Shown in pieces: positions 33,494 through 41,628 of a stretch of DNA of 64,000 nt. The number at the start of each line of letters is the position of its first letter. Positions within the stretch are counted from its first letter, which is position 1. A model generated the notes under the pieces. It searched no databases, had not been told where the DNA came from, and was given only the letters and a program-made list of their open reading frames with translations. The DNA lies in NCBI GenBank assembly GCA_004144185.1, contig SEFP01000004.1:124001-188000 (forward strand), written 5' to 3'. Origin of the DNA: Sphingobacteriales bacterium (GTDB lineage Bacteria > Bacteroidota > Bacteroidia > Chitinophagales > Chitinophagaceae). The translations under genes were made by a program, and so were the position numbers.

Positions 33494-34282
33494 CTAGGCC
33501 TGATCCTGCATCGACAGCACCACCATTTCGGCGATATCCATCACCTGAACGTTGTCTTCGGCTTCGGCCTTTTTCACACCATCCAGCAACATTGTGGTGC
33601 AGAACGGACAGTTGTTAGCAATAATACCCGCACCGGTTGCCAGCGCTTCAGCGCTGCGTTCCCAGTTGACGCGCGTGTCACCGGCTTCTTCTTCCTTAAA
33701 CATCTGCGCACCACCGGCTCCACAGCACAGGCCATTGGTCCGACACCGCTTCATCTCGATCAGTTCTACGTCCAGCGCTTCCAGTACGGCACGTGGGGCT
33801 TCATACACGCCATTGGCACGACCCAGATAGCAGGAATCGTGGTAGGTAATTTTTTTGCCTTTAAAAGCGCCACCTTCTTTCATCACCAGCCGACCGTCGT
33901 TAATCAGTTCCTGCAACAGCTGGGTATGGTGCATCACTTCATAGGTACCGCCCAGTTCAGGGTATTCATTCCGGAACATATTGAAGCAGTGCGGACAGGT
34001 GGTCACGATTTTCTTGACCTCATAGCTATTCAGCACCTGGATGTTCTGGTAAGCCATCATCTGAAACAGAAACTCGTTGCCGCTGCGCCGCGCCGGGTCG
34101 CCGGTACAGGCTTCTTCCTTGCCCAGAATGGCGTAGTTGTAGCCAACCTGGTTCAGAATCGTGGCAAACGCACGGGTGATGCGTTGCGCCCGCTGATCGA
34201 ACGATCCGGCACAGCCTACCCAGAACAGTACATCCGGAACCTCACCTGAAGCCAGGCATTCCGCCATTGTTTTTACCTGCAT
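33494..34282 (-). CDS. Cysteine-rich (Fe-S)-binding protein, CCG-domain (HdrB/LldE-like)
   Basis: A 262-residue protein with two CCG-type cysteine motifs, as in heterodisulfide reductase HdrB and lactate-utilisation LldE. The first is VTTCPHCFNMFRNEY preceded by FWVGCAGS; the second is NGLCCGAGGAQMF with NCPFCTTMLLDGV. These bind an unusual iron-sulfur cluster in electron-transfer complexes. It lies on the same strand as the membrane Fe-S protein at 34806, separated only by a DinB gene, and the two probably form one complex. The electron donor and acceptor are unknown. Confidence 0.88.
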   Translation of the reverse strand: MQVKTMAECLASGEVPDVLFWVGCAGSFDQRAQRITRAFATILNQVGYNYAILGKEEACTGDPARRSGNEFLFQMMAYQNIQVLNSYEVKKIVTTCPHCFNMFRNEYPELGGTYEVMHHTQLLQELINDGRLVMKEGGAFKGKKITYHDSCYLGRANGVYEAPRAVLEALDVELIEMKRCRTNGLCCGAGGAQMFKEEEAGDTRVNWERSAEALATGAGIIANNCPFCTTMLLDGVKKAEAEDNVQVMDIAEMVVLSMQDQA

Positions 34283-34305
34283 ATCCTATCCTTTTTAAAG
34301 TTGTT

Positions 34306-34770
34306 TTAGATCATCTTTTGTAATGCCGTCATGTTGCCCAGATGCAGCATGTCGTGATGGGACGTGAACCAGAGCAGTTCGTCCAAAGTGCTGTACGTCA
34401 TTCCAATAAAGGAATTGACGAACGGCGTTTCAAGAGTTTGATGGAGCGCCTGCTCCGGAAGCGTTTGTTCCAGCTCGTCGAGACTTGAAAGTAAACTCGT
34501 TTTGATCCGCGTGATTTCAGCTTCCGGAATAAACTGTTCTGGTCGGCTGCCTTTCATATACTGCTTCAGACCCACTATATACCGTTCGGGCTGTATGCCA
34601 CCGCGCAGGTACATCAACGCTTCGGTAATAACGGTTACATGACCCAGCTGCCAGGCCAGATTGTTGCTGAGGGGTTCCGGAATGTGATTGAGCGCTTCGG
34701 TCGAAAGCGATTCCGTCATGGCCAGCATTTTTAAGCGGGTGGTGCGTGCGAAAGACAAGGCAGGGTGCAT
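34306..34770 (-). CDS. DinB-family protein
   Basis: A 154-residue four-helix bundle of the DinB/YfiT type, which binds a metal through three histidines and often acts in thiol metabolism. NNLAWQLGHVTVITEALMYL holds one His. FTSHHDMLHLGNMTALQKM holds the C-terminal HxxxH-like ligands (HHDMLHLG). It is set between two Fe-S protein genes with small gaps (23 and 35 bases), so it is likely co-transcribed. Its function there is unknown. Confidence 0.85.
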   Translation of the reverse strand: MHPALSFARTTRLKMLAMTESLSTEALNHIPEPLSNNLAWQLGHVTVITEALMYLRGGIQPERYIVGLKQYMKGSRPEQFIPEAEITRIKTSLLSSLDELEQTLPEQALHQTLETPFVNSFIGMTYSTLDELLWFTSHHDMLHLGNMTALQKMI

Positions 34771-34805
34771 GGATGGCTAAGCAGATCTTTTGAGAAACAA
34801 ATACG

Positions 34806-36119
34806 TTACGAATTTACCCAGGCGTCGCGCTCATCAGGCGAAAACTTCCACGGTGCCATATTGTTTTCAATATTGGAGCTCATGGCGTTCCATTCACCCG
34901 GAGCATTGCTTTCTTCCATGATCAGGTTGCGGCGCAACTGGTGAATAATACTAAGTGGCTCCAGTCCAATCGGGCAGGCTTCCACACAGGCCTGACAGGT
35001 GGTACAGGCGCGCAGTTCCTCGACTGTAATGTAATCGTGCAACAGGCTTTTGCCGTCATCCGCCGCCGTTTTACCGGCATCCAGCAACCGACCCACTTCT
35101 TCGGTCCGGTCGCGCGTATCCATCATAATCTTGCGTGGCGACAGTTTTTTTCCGGTGATATTGGCCGGACAGACGGATGTACAGCGGCCACACTCGGTAC
35201 AGGTGTACGCATCCAGCAGGTTTTTCCAGGACAAATCTTCTACATCGCGGGCACCAAACCGAACCTGTACGGGCTCTTCAGATTGCTCTTCCGGAACGGA
35301 CGGGGCCTTGTCGGGCTCCATTGCGTACAATACCTCGTTCTGTATTTCAGGCATATTGGGCATTTCACCCATTGGCTTCAACCGGGTATAATACGCCGCC
35401 GGAAACGCCAGAATAATATGGAAGTGTTTGGAGTAGGGGAGGTAATTCAGGAATGCGAAAATGCCCAAAATATGACCCCACCAGCAGATGCGCTCAATCC
35501 AGTGCAACGCATCCGGTGAAAGGCCGGCAAGTGAAGGCGCAAACAGCGAACTGATAATAAAACCACCGGCCTGTCCTTCCTGGATGCGCAAAGCTCCTTC
35601 GGCTCCGTTCATCAGCAACAGCATCGTCATCAGGACCACTTCGATGTATAAGATCGTATTCGCATCGCGCTTTGGAAAGCCCTCCAGCTCTACCTGATTG
35701 AGGCGGCGAAGCTTCATGACATTGCGACGAATCAGGAAACTGATCACCGCCACCAGCGTCAGGACGGCCAAAATTTCAAAGAATCCGATCAGGAAATTAT
35801 AAAAGCCACCAAACGGTCGTTCAAAAGCCCGGTGCTGACCAAAGATCCCGTCGATCAGAATCTCCAACACTTCGAGGTTGATGAGAATGAAGCCTATGTA
35901 TACAAAAAGATGCAGAATCGCCGCTACCGGACGCTTGAACATTTTTTGCTGGCCGAGTGCCAGCAGCGCTACGTTTTTCCAGCGTTCCGGACTCCGGTCG
36001 GTGCGGTCCTCGGGCCGACCGATCCGTATATTCCGGCGGATAGCAGCGGCTTTCCGGAAAAATAAAAACAGCGCAGCGGCCGCAATCAGCGTAAACAGAA
36101 TTTGGGAAACGATCACCAT
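34806..36119 (-). CDS. Membrane-bound (Fe-S) reductase subunit with two 4Fe-4S clusters
   Basis: About 437 residues. Several membrane helices in the N-terminal half resemble the heme-b gamma subunit of nitrate reductase: VAAILHLFVYIGFILINLEVLE, FLIGFFEILAVLTLVAVISFLI and WWGHILGIFAFLNYLPYSKHFHIILAF, with His residues suited to heme. The C-terminal half has two ferredoxin motifs: CTECGRCTSVCP and CTTCQACVEACPIGLEP. This layout is that of HdrE/HdrD-like proteins linking a quinone pool to soluble partners. Met at 36119 (MVIVSQILFTLI) is preferred over an upstream Met at 36182. Confidence 0.88.
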   Translation of the reverse strand: MVIVSQILFTLIAAAALFLFFRKAAAIRRNIRIGRPEDRTDRSPERWKNVALLALGQQKMFKRPVAAILHLFVYIGFILINLEVLEILIDGIFGQHRAFERPFGGFYNFLIGFFEILAVLTLVAVISFLIRRNVMKLRRLNQVELEGFPKRDANTILYIEVVLMTMLLLMNGAEGALRIQEGQAGGFIISSLFAPSLAGLSPDALHWIERICWWGHILGIFAFLNYLPYSKHFHIILAFPAAYYTRLKPMGEMPNMPEIQNEVLYAMEPDKAPSVPEEQSEEPVQVRFGARDVEDLSWKNLLDAYTCTECGRCTSVCPANITGKKLSPRKIMMDTRDRTEEVGRLLDAGKTAADDGKSLLHDYITVEELRACTTCQACVEACPIGLEPLSIIHQLRRNLIMEESNAPGEWNAMSSNIENNMAPWKFSPDERDAWVNS

Positions 36120-36210
36120 ACGAGTGTAAAAAAAACAGCCTTTTTGAAGCGCTGAAATTAGGGCCTTCCGCTTTAACATCATAAGGTTATGATAGGTTGA
36201 TGCTGCCGGT

Positions 36211-36218
36211 TAAATTTG
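36211..36218 (+). promoter_or_regulatory. -7 box six bases before the next gene
   Basis: TAAATTTG is a perfect TAnnTTTG. The start codon of the secreted protein gene lies six bases later, implying a leaderless or nearly leaderless message. Confidence 0.45.
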
Positions 36219-36224
36219 TAATCC

Positions 36225-37127
36225 ATGAATCGAGTGCTTTTTCTCCTTGCTTTCCTGACCACCGGTGGTTTTTTGGCCGGTGAACGGTCTTTTGCCCAGA
36301 CGGCTGCGCTTCCAGAAACCTCCCTGCAGCAGTTGCATCAGTATGAAGATTCCCTGATCCGCACGGCCGACAGTATGTATGCCAGTCCGGTTCCGGAAGA
36401 TCAGCTGGGCTACGTCTATCAGTTTGTACGGCAACTTAAAACTGCCTTGTCCGTTCCGGCCTCGTACAACTATCCGTTTGATAGTCTGGGTACGCGCATC
36501 AATATCATTGCACCGGACGATCGCGCGTTCCGGATCTTCAACTGGTCGATCGCGCCCACGCAGACGACCGCCCGGTATTACGGCGCGATCCAGATGCCGT
36601 CGGAGCAGCTCAAACTGTACGGACTGGTCGATAACAGTGCCCAGTTGACCAAAGGCGTGATGGATAGTGTGTTTGAAGGCGGCCGCTGGTTTGGTGCCCT
36701 GTATTATCGCATCATGCCGGTAGACGTAGATGGGCAGAAAGCGTATACCTTGTTTGGAATGAACGCAGCCAATCCGCTGTCGACACGGAAAGTGATGGAT
36801 TTGTTGTGGTTCTCCAAAAACGGTCCGGTCTTCGGCGGAAAAGTATTCGGGGTTCGTTCTCCCGACAGTAAAAACCAGGCGGTACGATTCGTTCTGGAAT
36901 ACAAAAAAGGCATTGTAGTAGCGCTGAATTACAGCACCGAACTGAATGCCGTATATTTCGATCACTTGGAAAGCGATGCCAACGATCCCGGCCGGAAATA
37001 CACCTATGTACCTACCGGTCAGTATGATGGGTTCCGGTGGCAGAACGGTGAGTGGCAGTTTGTCAAAGACATTATTCCGATTACGATCTTACAGGACGGC
37101 CAGAACCCCATCGGCGGACGGGATTAA
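36225..37127 (+). CDS. Exported protein of unknown function
   Basis: A 300-residue protein with a signal peptide (MNRVLFLLAFLTTGGFLAG, cleavage near RSFAQ). The mature part has conserved-looking blocks such as FDSLGTRINIIAPDDRAFRIFNWSI, YYGAIQMPSEQLKLYGL and KVFGVRSPDSKNQAVRFVLEYKKGIVV, which suggest a beta-rich fold. I do not recognise a named domain. It precedes tRNA-Arg. Confidence 0.75.
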   Translation: MNRVLFLLAFLTTGGFLAGERSFAQTAALPETSLQQLHQYEDSLIRTADSMYASPVPEDQLGYVYQFVRQLKTALSVPASYNYPFDSLGTRINIIAPDDRAFRIFNWSIAPTQTTARYYGAIQMPSEQLKLYGLVDNSAQLTKGVMDSVFEGGRWFGALYYRIMPVDVDGQKAYTLFGMNAANPLSTRKVMDLLWFSKNGPVFGGKVFGVRSPDSKNQAVRFVLEYKKGIVVALNYSTELNAVYFDHLESDANDPGRKYTYVPTGQYDGFRWQNGEWQFVKDIIPITILQDGQNPIGGRD

Positions 37128-37170
37128 GACCTGTTATTTTTTGCGCTACCTTCGCGCCGCTGAAAAAGGA

Positions 37171-37244
37171 GGTCCGGTAGCTCAGCTGGATAGAGCAACA
37201 GCCTTCTAAGCTGTGGGCCATTGGTTCGAATCCAATCCGGATCA
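37171..37244 (+). tRNA. tRNA-Arg (anticodon TCT)
   Basis: A complete 74-base cloverleaf: acceptor GGTCCGG/CCGGATC (with one G-U pair), D arm GCTC-AGCTGGATA-GAGC, anticodon stem ACAGC/GCTGT with loop CTTCTAA, and T-arm ATTGG-TTCGAAT-CCAAT. Anticodon TCT reads AGA/AGG. CCA is not encoded. Confidence 0.96.
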
Positions 37245-37256
37245 CTTATGTAAGAG

Positions 37257-37285
37257 AGCCGTGTCAATAACGACACGGCTTTTTT
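37257..37285 (+). terminator. Terminator after tRNA-Arg
   Basis: AGCCGTGTC at 37257-37265 pairs with GACACGGCT at 37272-37280, followed by a T run. From here to 37450 I see no gene, only AT-rich sequence. Confidence 0.85.
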
Positions 37286-37450
37286 GTTTTAAGTCAACAG
37301 TAGCAAGGGTTTGTAGGCAAAATGTGGTGTACCTGGGTGTATCCGAAGGTACGTTGCTGTACCTTTTAAGACCCCTGATACGCCCCATGTATTTTAAATA
37401 AAAAAATGTTTAAGCACAACTTAAAATACCATTGGATAACATTTTTATAC

Positions 37451-37486
37451 AAAAAAGCCGGTAGAATCATTTCTACCGGCTTTGCC
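37451..37486 (-). terminator. Terminator of the sigma factor gene
   Basis: AAAGCCGGTAGAA and TTCTACCGGCTTT pair around a four-base loop, and a T run follows on the minus strand. It starts about 20 bases after the sigma factor stop codon. Confidence 0.85.
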
Positions 37487-37504
37487 AATTGATTTAACAA
37501 GGTA

Positions 37505-38407
37505 CTAACCCAGATATACTTTCAATGCGTTGCTGTAGCGGGCCTTTTGCAACCGCTTAATCGCGCGCTCCTTGATCTGCCGGATGCGCTCTTTAGTCAG
37601 GTCGTACTTCTCACCGATTTCCTCGATGCTCGGACCTTCATCGCCTTCCAGACCAAAATACGCGGAGATGATTTCTGCTTCGCGTCCGGAAAGGCTTTTC
37701 AAAATGCGCTTGATTTCGCTGCGGAGCGAATCTTTCATCACGTCCTCATCCGTATCGTTGGCACCTTCCAGCAAATCACCCATTGCCACATCTTCTGCTT
37801 CGTGCACCGGGGCATCCAGCGAGGTGTGACGGGTGTTGGAGGTAAAAATGTTGGTAATCTCGGTTTCGCTCATCTCCAGGATACCGGCCAGCTCTTCGGT
37901 CGAAGGCTCGCGCTCGTGCTCCTGCTCAAAGGCGATATACGCTTTGTTGGCTTTGTTGTAAGTGCCGATTTTATTCTGCGGCAACCGCACCAGACGACCC
38001 TGCTCAGCCAGGGCCTGCAAAATCGACTGACGAATCCACCATACAGCGTAGGAGATGAACTTAAAACCTTTGGTTTCATCGAACCGCTGGGCGGCTTTGA
38101 TCAGACCCAGGTTCCCTTCGTTGATCAGATCGGAAAGCGACAACCCCTGGTGCTGATACTGCTTCGCTACCGAAACCACGAAACGCAGGTTGGCCTGTAC
38201 CAGTTTGTCCAATGCACGGCGGGCATCGATGGCGGCACCCGGAATGTCGATACTTTTGGCATCCTTGATCGGCTGCTTGATCCGCTGGGCGAGGGTAGTT
38301 TCCTCTTCCGGCGTAATCATAGAGATCTTGGAAATCTCCTGTAAATACTTCTCGACCGCCTGAGAATCCCGGTTGGTTATCTGGGTTGCGATTTTAAGTT
38401 GTCTCAT
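37505..38407 (-). CDS. rpoD: Primary RNA polymerase sigma factor (RpoD/SigA type)
   Basis: A 300-residue group 1 sigma factor of the short Bacteroidota form, lacking the long region 1.1 and the non-conserved insert of proteobacterial RpoD. Region 1.2 is SQAVEKYLQEISKISMITPEEE. Region 2 is LVQANLRFVVSVAKQYQHQGLSLSDLINEGNLGLIKAAQRFDETKGFKFISYAVWWIRQSI. Region 4 ends YDLTKERIRQIKERAIKRLQ with the -35-binding helix. This sigma is the one expected to read the TTG/TAnnTTTG promoters seen here. The 277-base upstream gap contains several TTCCGGAA copies and no gene. Confidence 0.95.
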   Translation of the reverse strand: MRQLKIATQITNRDSQAVEKYLQEISKISMITPEEETTLAQRIKQPIKDAKSIDIPGAAIDARRALDKLVQANLRFVVSVAKQYQHQGLSLSDLINEGNLGLIKAAQRFDETKGFKFISYAVWWIRQSILQALAEQGRLVRLPQNKIGTYNKANKAYIAFEQEHEREPSTEELAGILEMSETEITNIFTSNTRHTSLDAPVHEAEDVAMGDLLEGANDTDEDVMKDSLRSEIKRILKSLSGREAEIISAYFGLEGDEGPSIEEIGEKYDLTKERIRQIKERAIKRLQKARYSNALKVYLG

Positions 38408-38684
38408 GTATAACTTGGGGCTTTTTTTAGAATGCTAAACAGGTCCGCTTCCGGAAAGGTTGGGGAGAACCCCATATCCGGAATCTACTGAACGTTCTTT
38501 AAACACACAAACGGAAATAAATGTTGTGAAGCAATACGTGGATGCGGTTGTGCATCGTGGCCTTTGACTCAAACAAAAGGCTCCGGAATACGTTTAATCA
38601 TTCACAAACGGGTTGCAAAATTAGCCTCGTTTCCGGAAAATCATAACTTCGCGCGCTGCCCGGCAGCGTTTTAACATTCCCACA

Positions 38685-39863
38685 ATGGCCCAAGACCTTT
38701 ATCAACACCCGGATTACTACCTCCTCGACGAGCTTCTAACCGACGAACACAAGATCATTCGTGATGCTGTACGTGCCTTCGTCAAGAAAGAAGTATCGCC
38801 TATTATTGAAGAGTATGCCCAGCGCGGCGAATGCCCGAAACAGCTGATCAAAGGTCTGGGCGAACTGGGCTGCTTCGGCCCGACCATCCCGGAGGAGTAC
38901 GGCGGTGCCGGCCTCGATTACATTTCCTACGGCATCATGATGCAGGAAATCGAGCGCGGCGATTCCGGAATCCGTTCCATGGTATCGGTCCAGGGCTCGC
39001 TGGTGATGTTCCCGATCTATAAGTTCGGCACTGAAGAACAACGCAAGAAATTCCTGCCAAAACTGGCGACCGGCGAAATGATGGGCTGCTTCGGTCTGAC
39101 GGAGCCCAACCACGGTTCCAATCCGGCCGGTATGGAAACCAAATTTGTCGATAAAGGCGACCATGTAGTACTTAACGGCGCCAAGATGTGGATTTCCAAC
39201 TCCCCATTTGCTGACATCGCTGTAGTCTGGGCCAAAGACGAAGCGGGTGATATTCGTGGACTGATCGTGGAACGCGGTATGGAAGGCTTTACCACTCCCG
39301 AAACGCACGGCAAATGGAGCCTGCGGGCATCGGCTACCGGCGAACTGGTATTCGATAATGTCAAAGTGCCGAAGGAAAATATTTTTCCGGACATCAAAGG
39401 TCTGAAAGGACCCCTGAGCTGCCTGTCGAGTGCCCGCTACGGCATTGCCTGGGGTGCACTGGGCTGTGCTATGGACGCCTACGACACGGCCCTGCGCTAC
39501 ACCAAGCAGCGCGAGCAGTTTGGCCGTCCGCTGGCGGGATTCCAGCTCCAGCAAAAGAAACTGGCCGAGATGATCACCGAGATCACCAAAGGCCAGCTGC
39601 TGGTCTGGCGCCTGGGTACGCTCAAAAACGAAGACCGGGCGACTCCGGCACAGATCTCAATGGCCAAGCGCAATTCTTGCGAAACGGCGCTGGAAGTGGT
39701 ACGTACGGCCCGGCAGATGCTCGGCGGTATGGGCATTACCGGCGAATACCCGATTATGCGTCACATGATGAACCTGGAGAGCGTAGTTACCTATGAAGGA
39801 ACCCACGACATTCACCTGTTGATCACCGGGATGGACGTAACCGGAATCAATGCTTTCAAGTAA
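38685..39863 (+). CDS. gcdH: Glutaryl-CoA dehydrogenase (acyl-CoA dehydrogenase family)
   Basis: A 392-residue flavoenzyme that oxidises and decarboxylates glutaryl-CoA to crotonyl-CoA in lysine and tryptophan breakdown. GCFGLTEPNHGSNPAGMET binds FAD. ARYGIAWGALGCAMDAYDTAL and REQFGRPLAGFQLQQKKLAEM are closely similar to known glutaryl-CoA dehydrogenases. The catalytic Glu lies in VVTYEGTHDIHLL. Length is normal. It is a single-gene unit with its own terminator, though thiolase in the same window could act further down the pathway. Confidence 0.92.
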   Translation: MAQDLYQHPDYYLLDELLTDEHKIIRDAVRAFVKKEVSPIIEEYAQRGECPKQLIKGLGELGCFGPTIPEEYGGAGLDYISYGIMMQEIERGDSGIRSMVSVQGSLVMFPIYKFGTEEQRKKFLPKLATGEMMGCFGLTEPNHGSNPAGMETKFVDKGDHVVLNGAKMWISNSPFADIAVVWAKDEAGDIRGLIVERGMEGFTTPETHGKWSLRASATGELVFDNVKVPKENIFPDIKGLKGPLSCLSSARYGIAWGALGCAMDAYDTALRYTKQREQFGRPLAGFQLQQKKLAEMITEITKGQLLVWRLGTLKNEDRATPAQISMAKRNSCETALEVVRTARQMLGGMGITGEYPIMRHMMNLESVVTYEGTHDIHLLITGMDVTGINAFK

Positions 39864-39888
39864 GTAAACCGCAGGTAGCGGTCTGTAC

Positions 39889-39925
39889 GCGCCCCGCATC
39901 CGGATTCCGGATGCGGGGCGCTTTT
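39889..39925 (+). terminator. Terminator after gcdH
   Basis: GCGCCCCGCATCCGGA at 39889-39904 and TCCGGATGCGGGGCGC at 39906-39921 are exact reverse complements with one base between them, followed by TTTT. The centre is a TTCCGGAT, one base off the genome repeat. Confidence 0.88.
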
Positions 39926-39994
39926 AATTGAATACGGTAGATTTAAAATTGCCGGATATTTTTGAGTCCTTAACCAATTGACTTCCGGAATCGT

Positions 39995-41578
39995 ATGCAC
40001 GGTGTTCTTCCTTTTATTCTGGCGATGATTGTCGGCATTGTGCTGCTGGAAATGCTGGCCGACAAACTCCGGATTGCCTATCCTATTTTATTGGTTATTG
40101 CAGGCCTGCTCATCGGTTTTGTGCCGGGCGTACCGCTGGTTACCATCCATCCGGATCTTATCTTTTTCATCTTCCTGCCGCCGCTGTTATTTGAAGCATC
40201 CTGGTCGGTATCGTTTAAGGAAATGCGGAAATGGTGGCGGATGATCGGCTCGTTTGCTTTTCTGGTGGTGTTTTTTACAGCCCTTTCAGTTGCGCTGGCT
40301 ACGCATTGGATCATCCCAGGCTTTACCCTCGCGTTGGGATTTCTGCTGGGTGGCATTGTGTCGCCGCCCGATGCGGTCAGTACCGGCGCCATCACCAAGT
40401 TTGTCAAAATTCCCCGGGCGACCTCAGCCATCCTGGAAGGCGAAAGTCTGCTCAACGATGCCTCTTCGCTGATCGTGTTCCGGTTTGCGTTGCTGGCCGT
40501 TGTGACCGGTCAGTTTGCCTGGCAGCCGGCTACGCTGAGCTTTGTGTGGATGGTACTGGGTGGTGTTGGCATCGGACTGGGGATGGGCTGGCTGTTCATT
40601 CAGGCGCATAAAAAACTGCCGACCGATGCTGCATCAGATACCATCTTTACCCTCGTAGAACCGTATGCCCTGTATTGGGTGGCCGAACAGTTTCACAGCT
40701 CAGGCGTATTGGCGGTGGTCAGCGGCGGACTGCTGTTATCGTCGCAGCGGATGACGTTCCTAAACAGTAAGAGCCGCATCCAAGGCTTCAGCTTTTGGGA
40801 AAGCTTTGTGTTTATTCTCAACGGATTGGTTTTTGTGATTATTGGTCTCGCACTTCCGGAAATCGTACGGGGCATGCAGCAGACGGGCATTCCGCTGAGC
40901 ACCGGAATCGGTTATGGAGTACTGGTCACGGTCGTCCTGATTGTATCCCGCATCATCAGTTCCTACATCGCCATGGTGGCCACGCTGCTGTTCCGGCCTT
41001 TGAAAGCGCCCCGGACGCACAATCGAAAACGGCTGTGGCTGCTGCCGCTGGTCATGGGCTGGACGGGCATGCGTGGGGTGGTATCGCTGGCTGCGGCACT
41101 GGCCATTCCGGTACAGCTGAGCGATGGAATTGACTTTCCATATCGCAACCTGATTTTGTTTATCACCTTTATCGTCATCCTGCTCACACTGGTGATCCAA
41201 GGACTTACGTTGCCGGGCATTATCTCCCGAAGTGGCCTATTTCGCGAGATTGAGCAAGCCGAATCGCACCGGACCTCCCGGGACCAGCTGCGGGCCGGCT
41301 TGCGACAGCACATTTATAGTTTTCTGAAGGCCAAAGAAGAAAGCGGCCTGTCCAATCACGCCGGTTTCCGGCAGATGATGCGCCACTGGGAAGATAAGAT
41401 GAGCCAGAACGATCAGGGAGCCATGTCGCAGCAGACCAAGGAAATTTACCTGGAAATGCTCGAAAGTCAACGCGCCTACCTGCTGGAACTCAACCGGACC
41501 ACCGACATCGATGAAGAGCTCCTGCGCAATCAGTTTTACCAGATCGACCTGGAAGAAGAACGGGTCCGGATGATCTGA
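39995..41578 (+). CDS. Na+/H+ antiporter (CPA1/NhaP family)
   Basis: A 527-residue inner-membrane cation/proton exchanger. About 12 hydrophobic segments fill residues 1-410. Marks are IFFIFLPPLLFEASW, GGIVSPPDAVSTGAI, and the exchange motif ILEGESLLNDASSLIVFR with the paired acidic residues. A cytoplasmic tail of about 100 residues follows. The last codons (VRMI-stop) lie inside a long inverted repeat shared with the end of mutS. Confidence 0.94.
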   Translation: MHGVLPFILAMIVGIVLLEMLADKLRIAYPILLVIAGLLIGFVPGVPLVTIHPDLIFFIFLPPLLFEASWSVSFKEMRKWWRMIGSFAFLVVFFTALSVALATHWIIPGFTLALGFLLGGIVSPPDAVSTGAITKFVKIPRATSAILEGESLLNDASSLIVFRFALLAVVTGQFAWQPATLSFVWMVLGGVGIGLGMGWLFIQAHKKLPTDAASDTIFTLVEPYALYWVAEQFHSSGVLAVVSGGLLLSSQRMTFLNSKSRIQGFSFWESFVFILNGLVFVIIGLALPEIVRGMQQTGIPLSTGIGYGVLVTVVLIVSRIISSYIAMVATLLFRPLKAPRTHNRKRLWLLPLVMGWTGMRGVVSLAAALAIPVQLSDGIDFPYRNLILFITFIVILLTLVIQGLTLPGIISRSGLFREIEQAESHRTSRDQLRAGLRQHIYSFLKAKEESGLSNHAGFRQMMRHWEDKMSQNDQGAMSQQTKEIYLEMLESQRAYLLELNRTTDIDEELLRNQFYQIDLEEERVRMI

Positions 41579-41628
41579 CGGGTTTCCGGAAAAGAACCCT
41601 TCCGGAAATCCGTCAGATCATCCGGACC
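41563..41628. terminator. 29-bp inverted repeat covering both gene ends
   Basis: The arm 41563-41591 pairs with 41600-41628: 28 Watson-Crick pairs and one G-U, around an eight-base loop. The outer 19 pairs are perfect (GGTCCGGATGATCTGACGG and its complement) and encode the last five codons, VRMI-stop, of both the antiporter and mutS. The inner pairs include a TTCCGGAA on each side. No long T run follows, but the stem is strong and serves convergent genes. Confidence 0.85.

Noticed and set aside
37287-37450. Integration site or integrase remnant downstream of tRNA-Arg
   Set aside because: No repeat of the tRNA 3' end and no integrase-like protein sequence was found; the DNA is just AT-rich with a few repeated GGTGTACC-like words.
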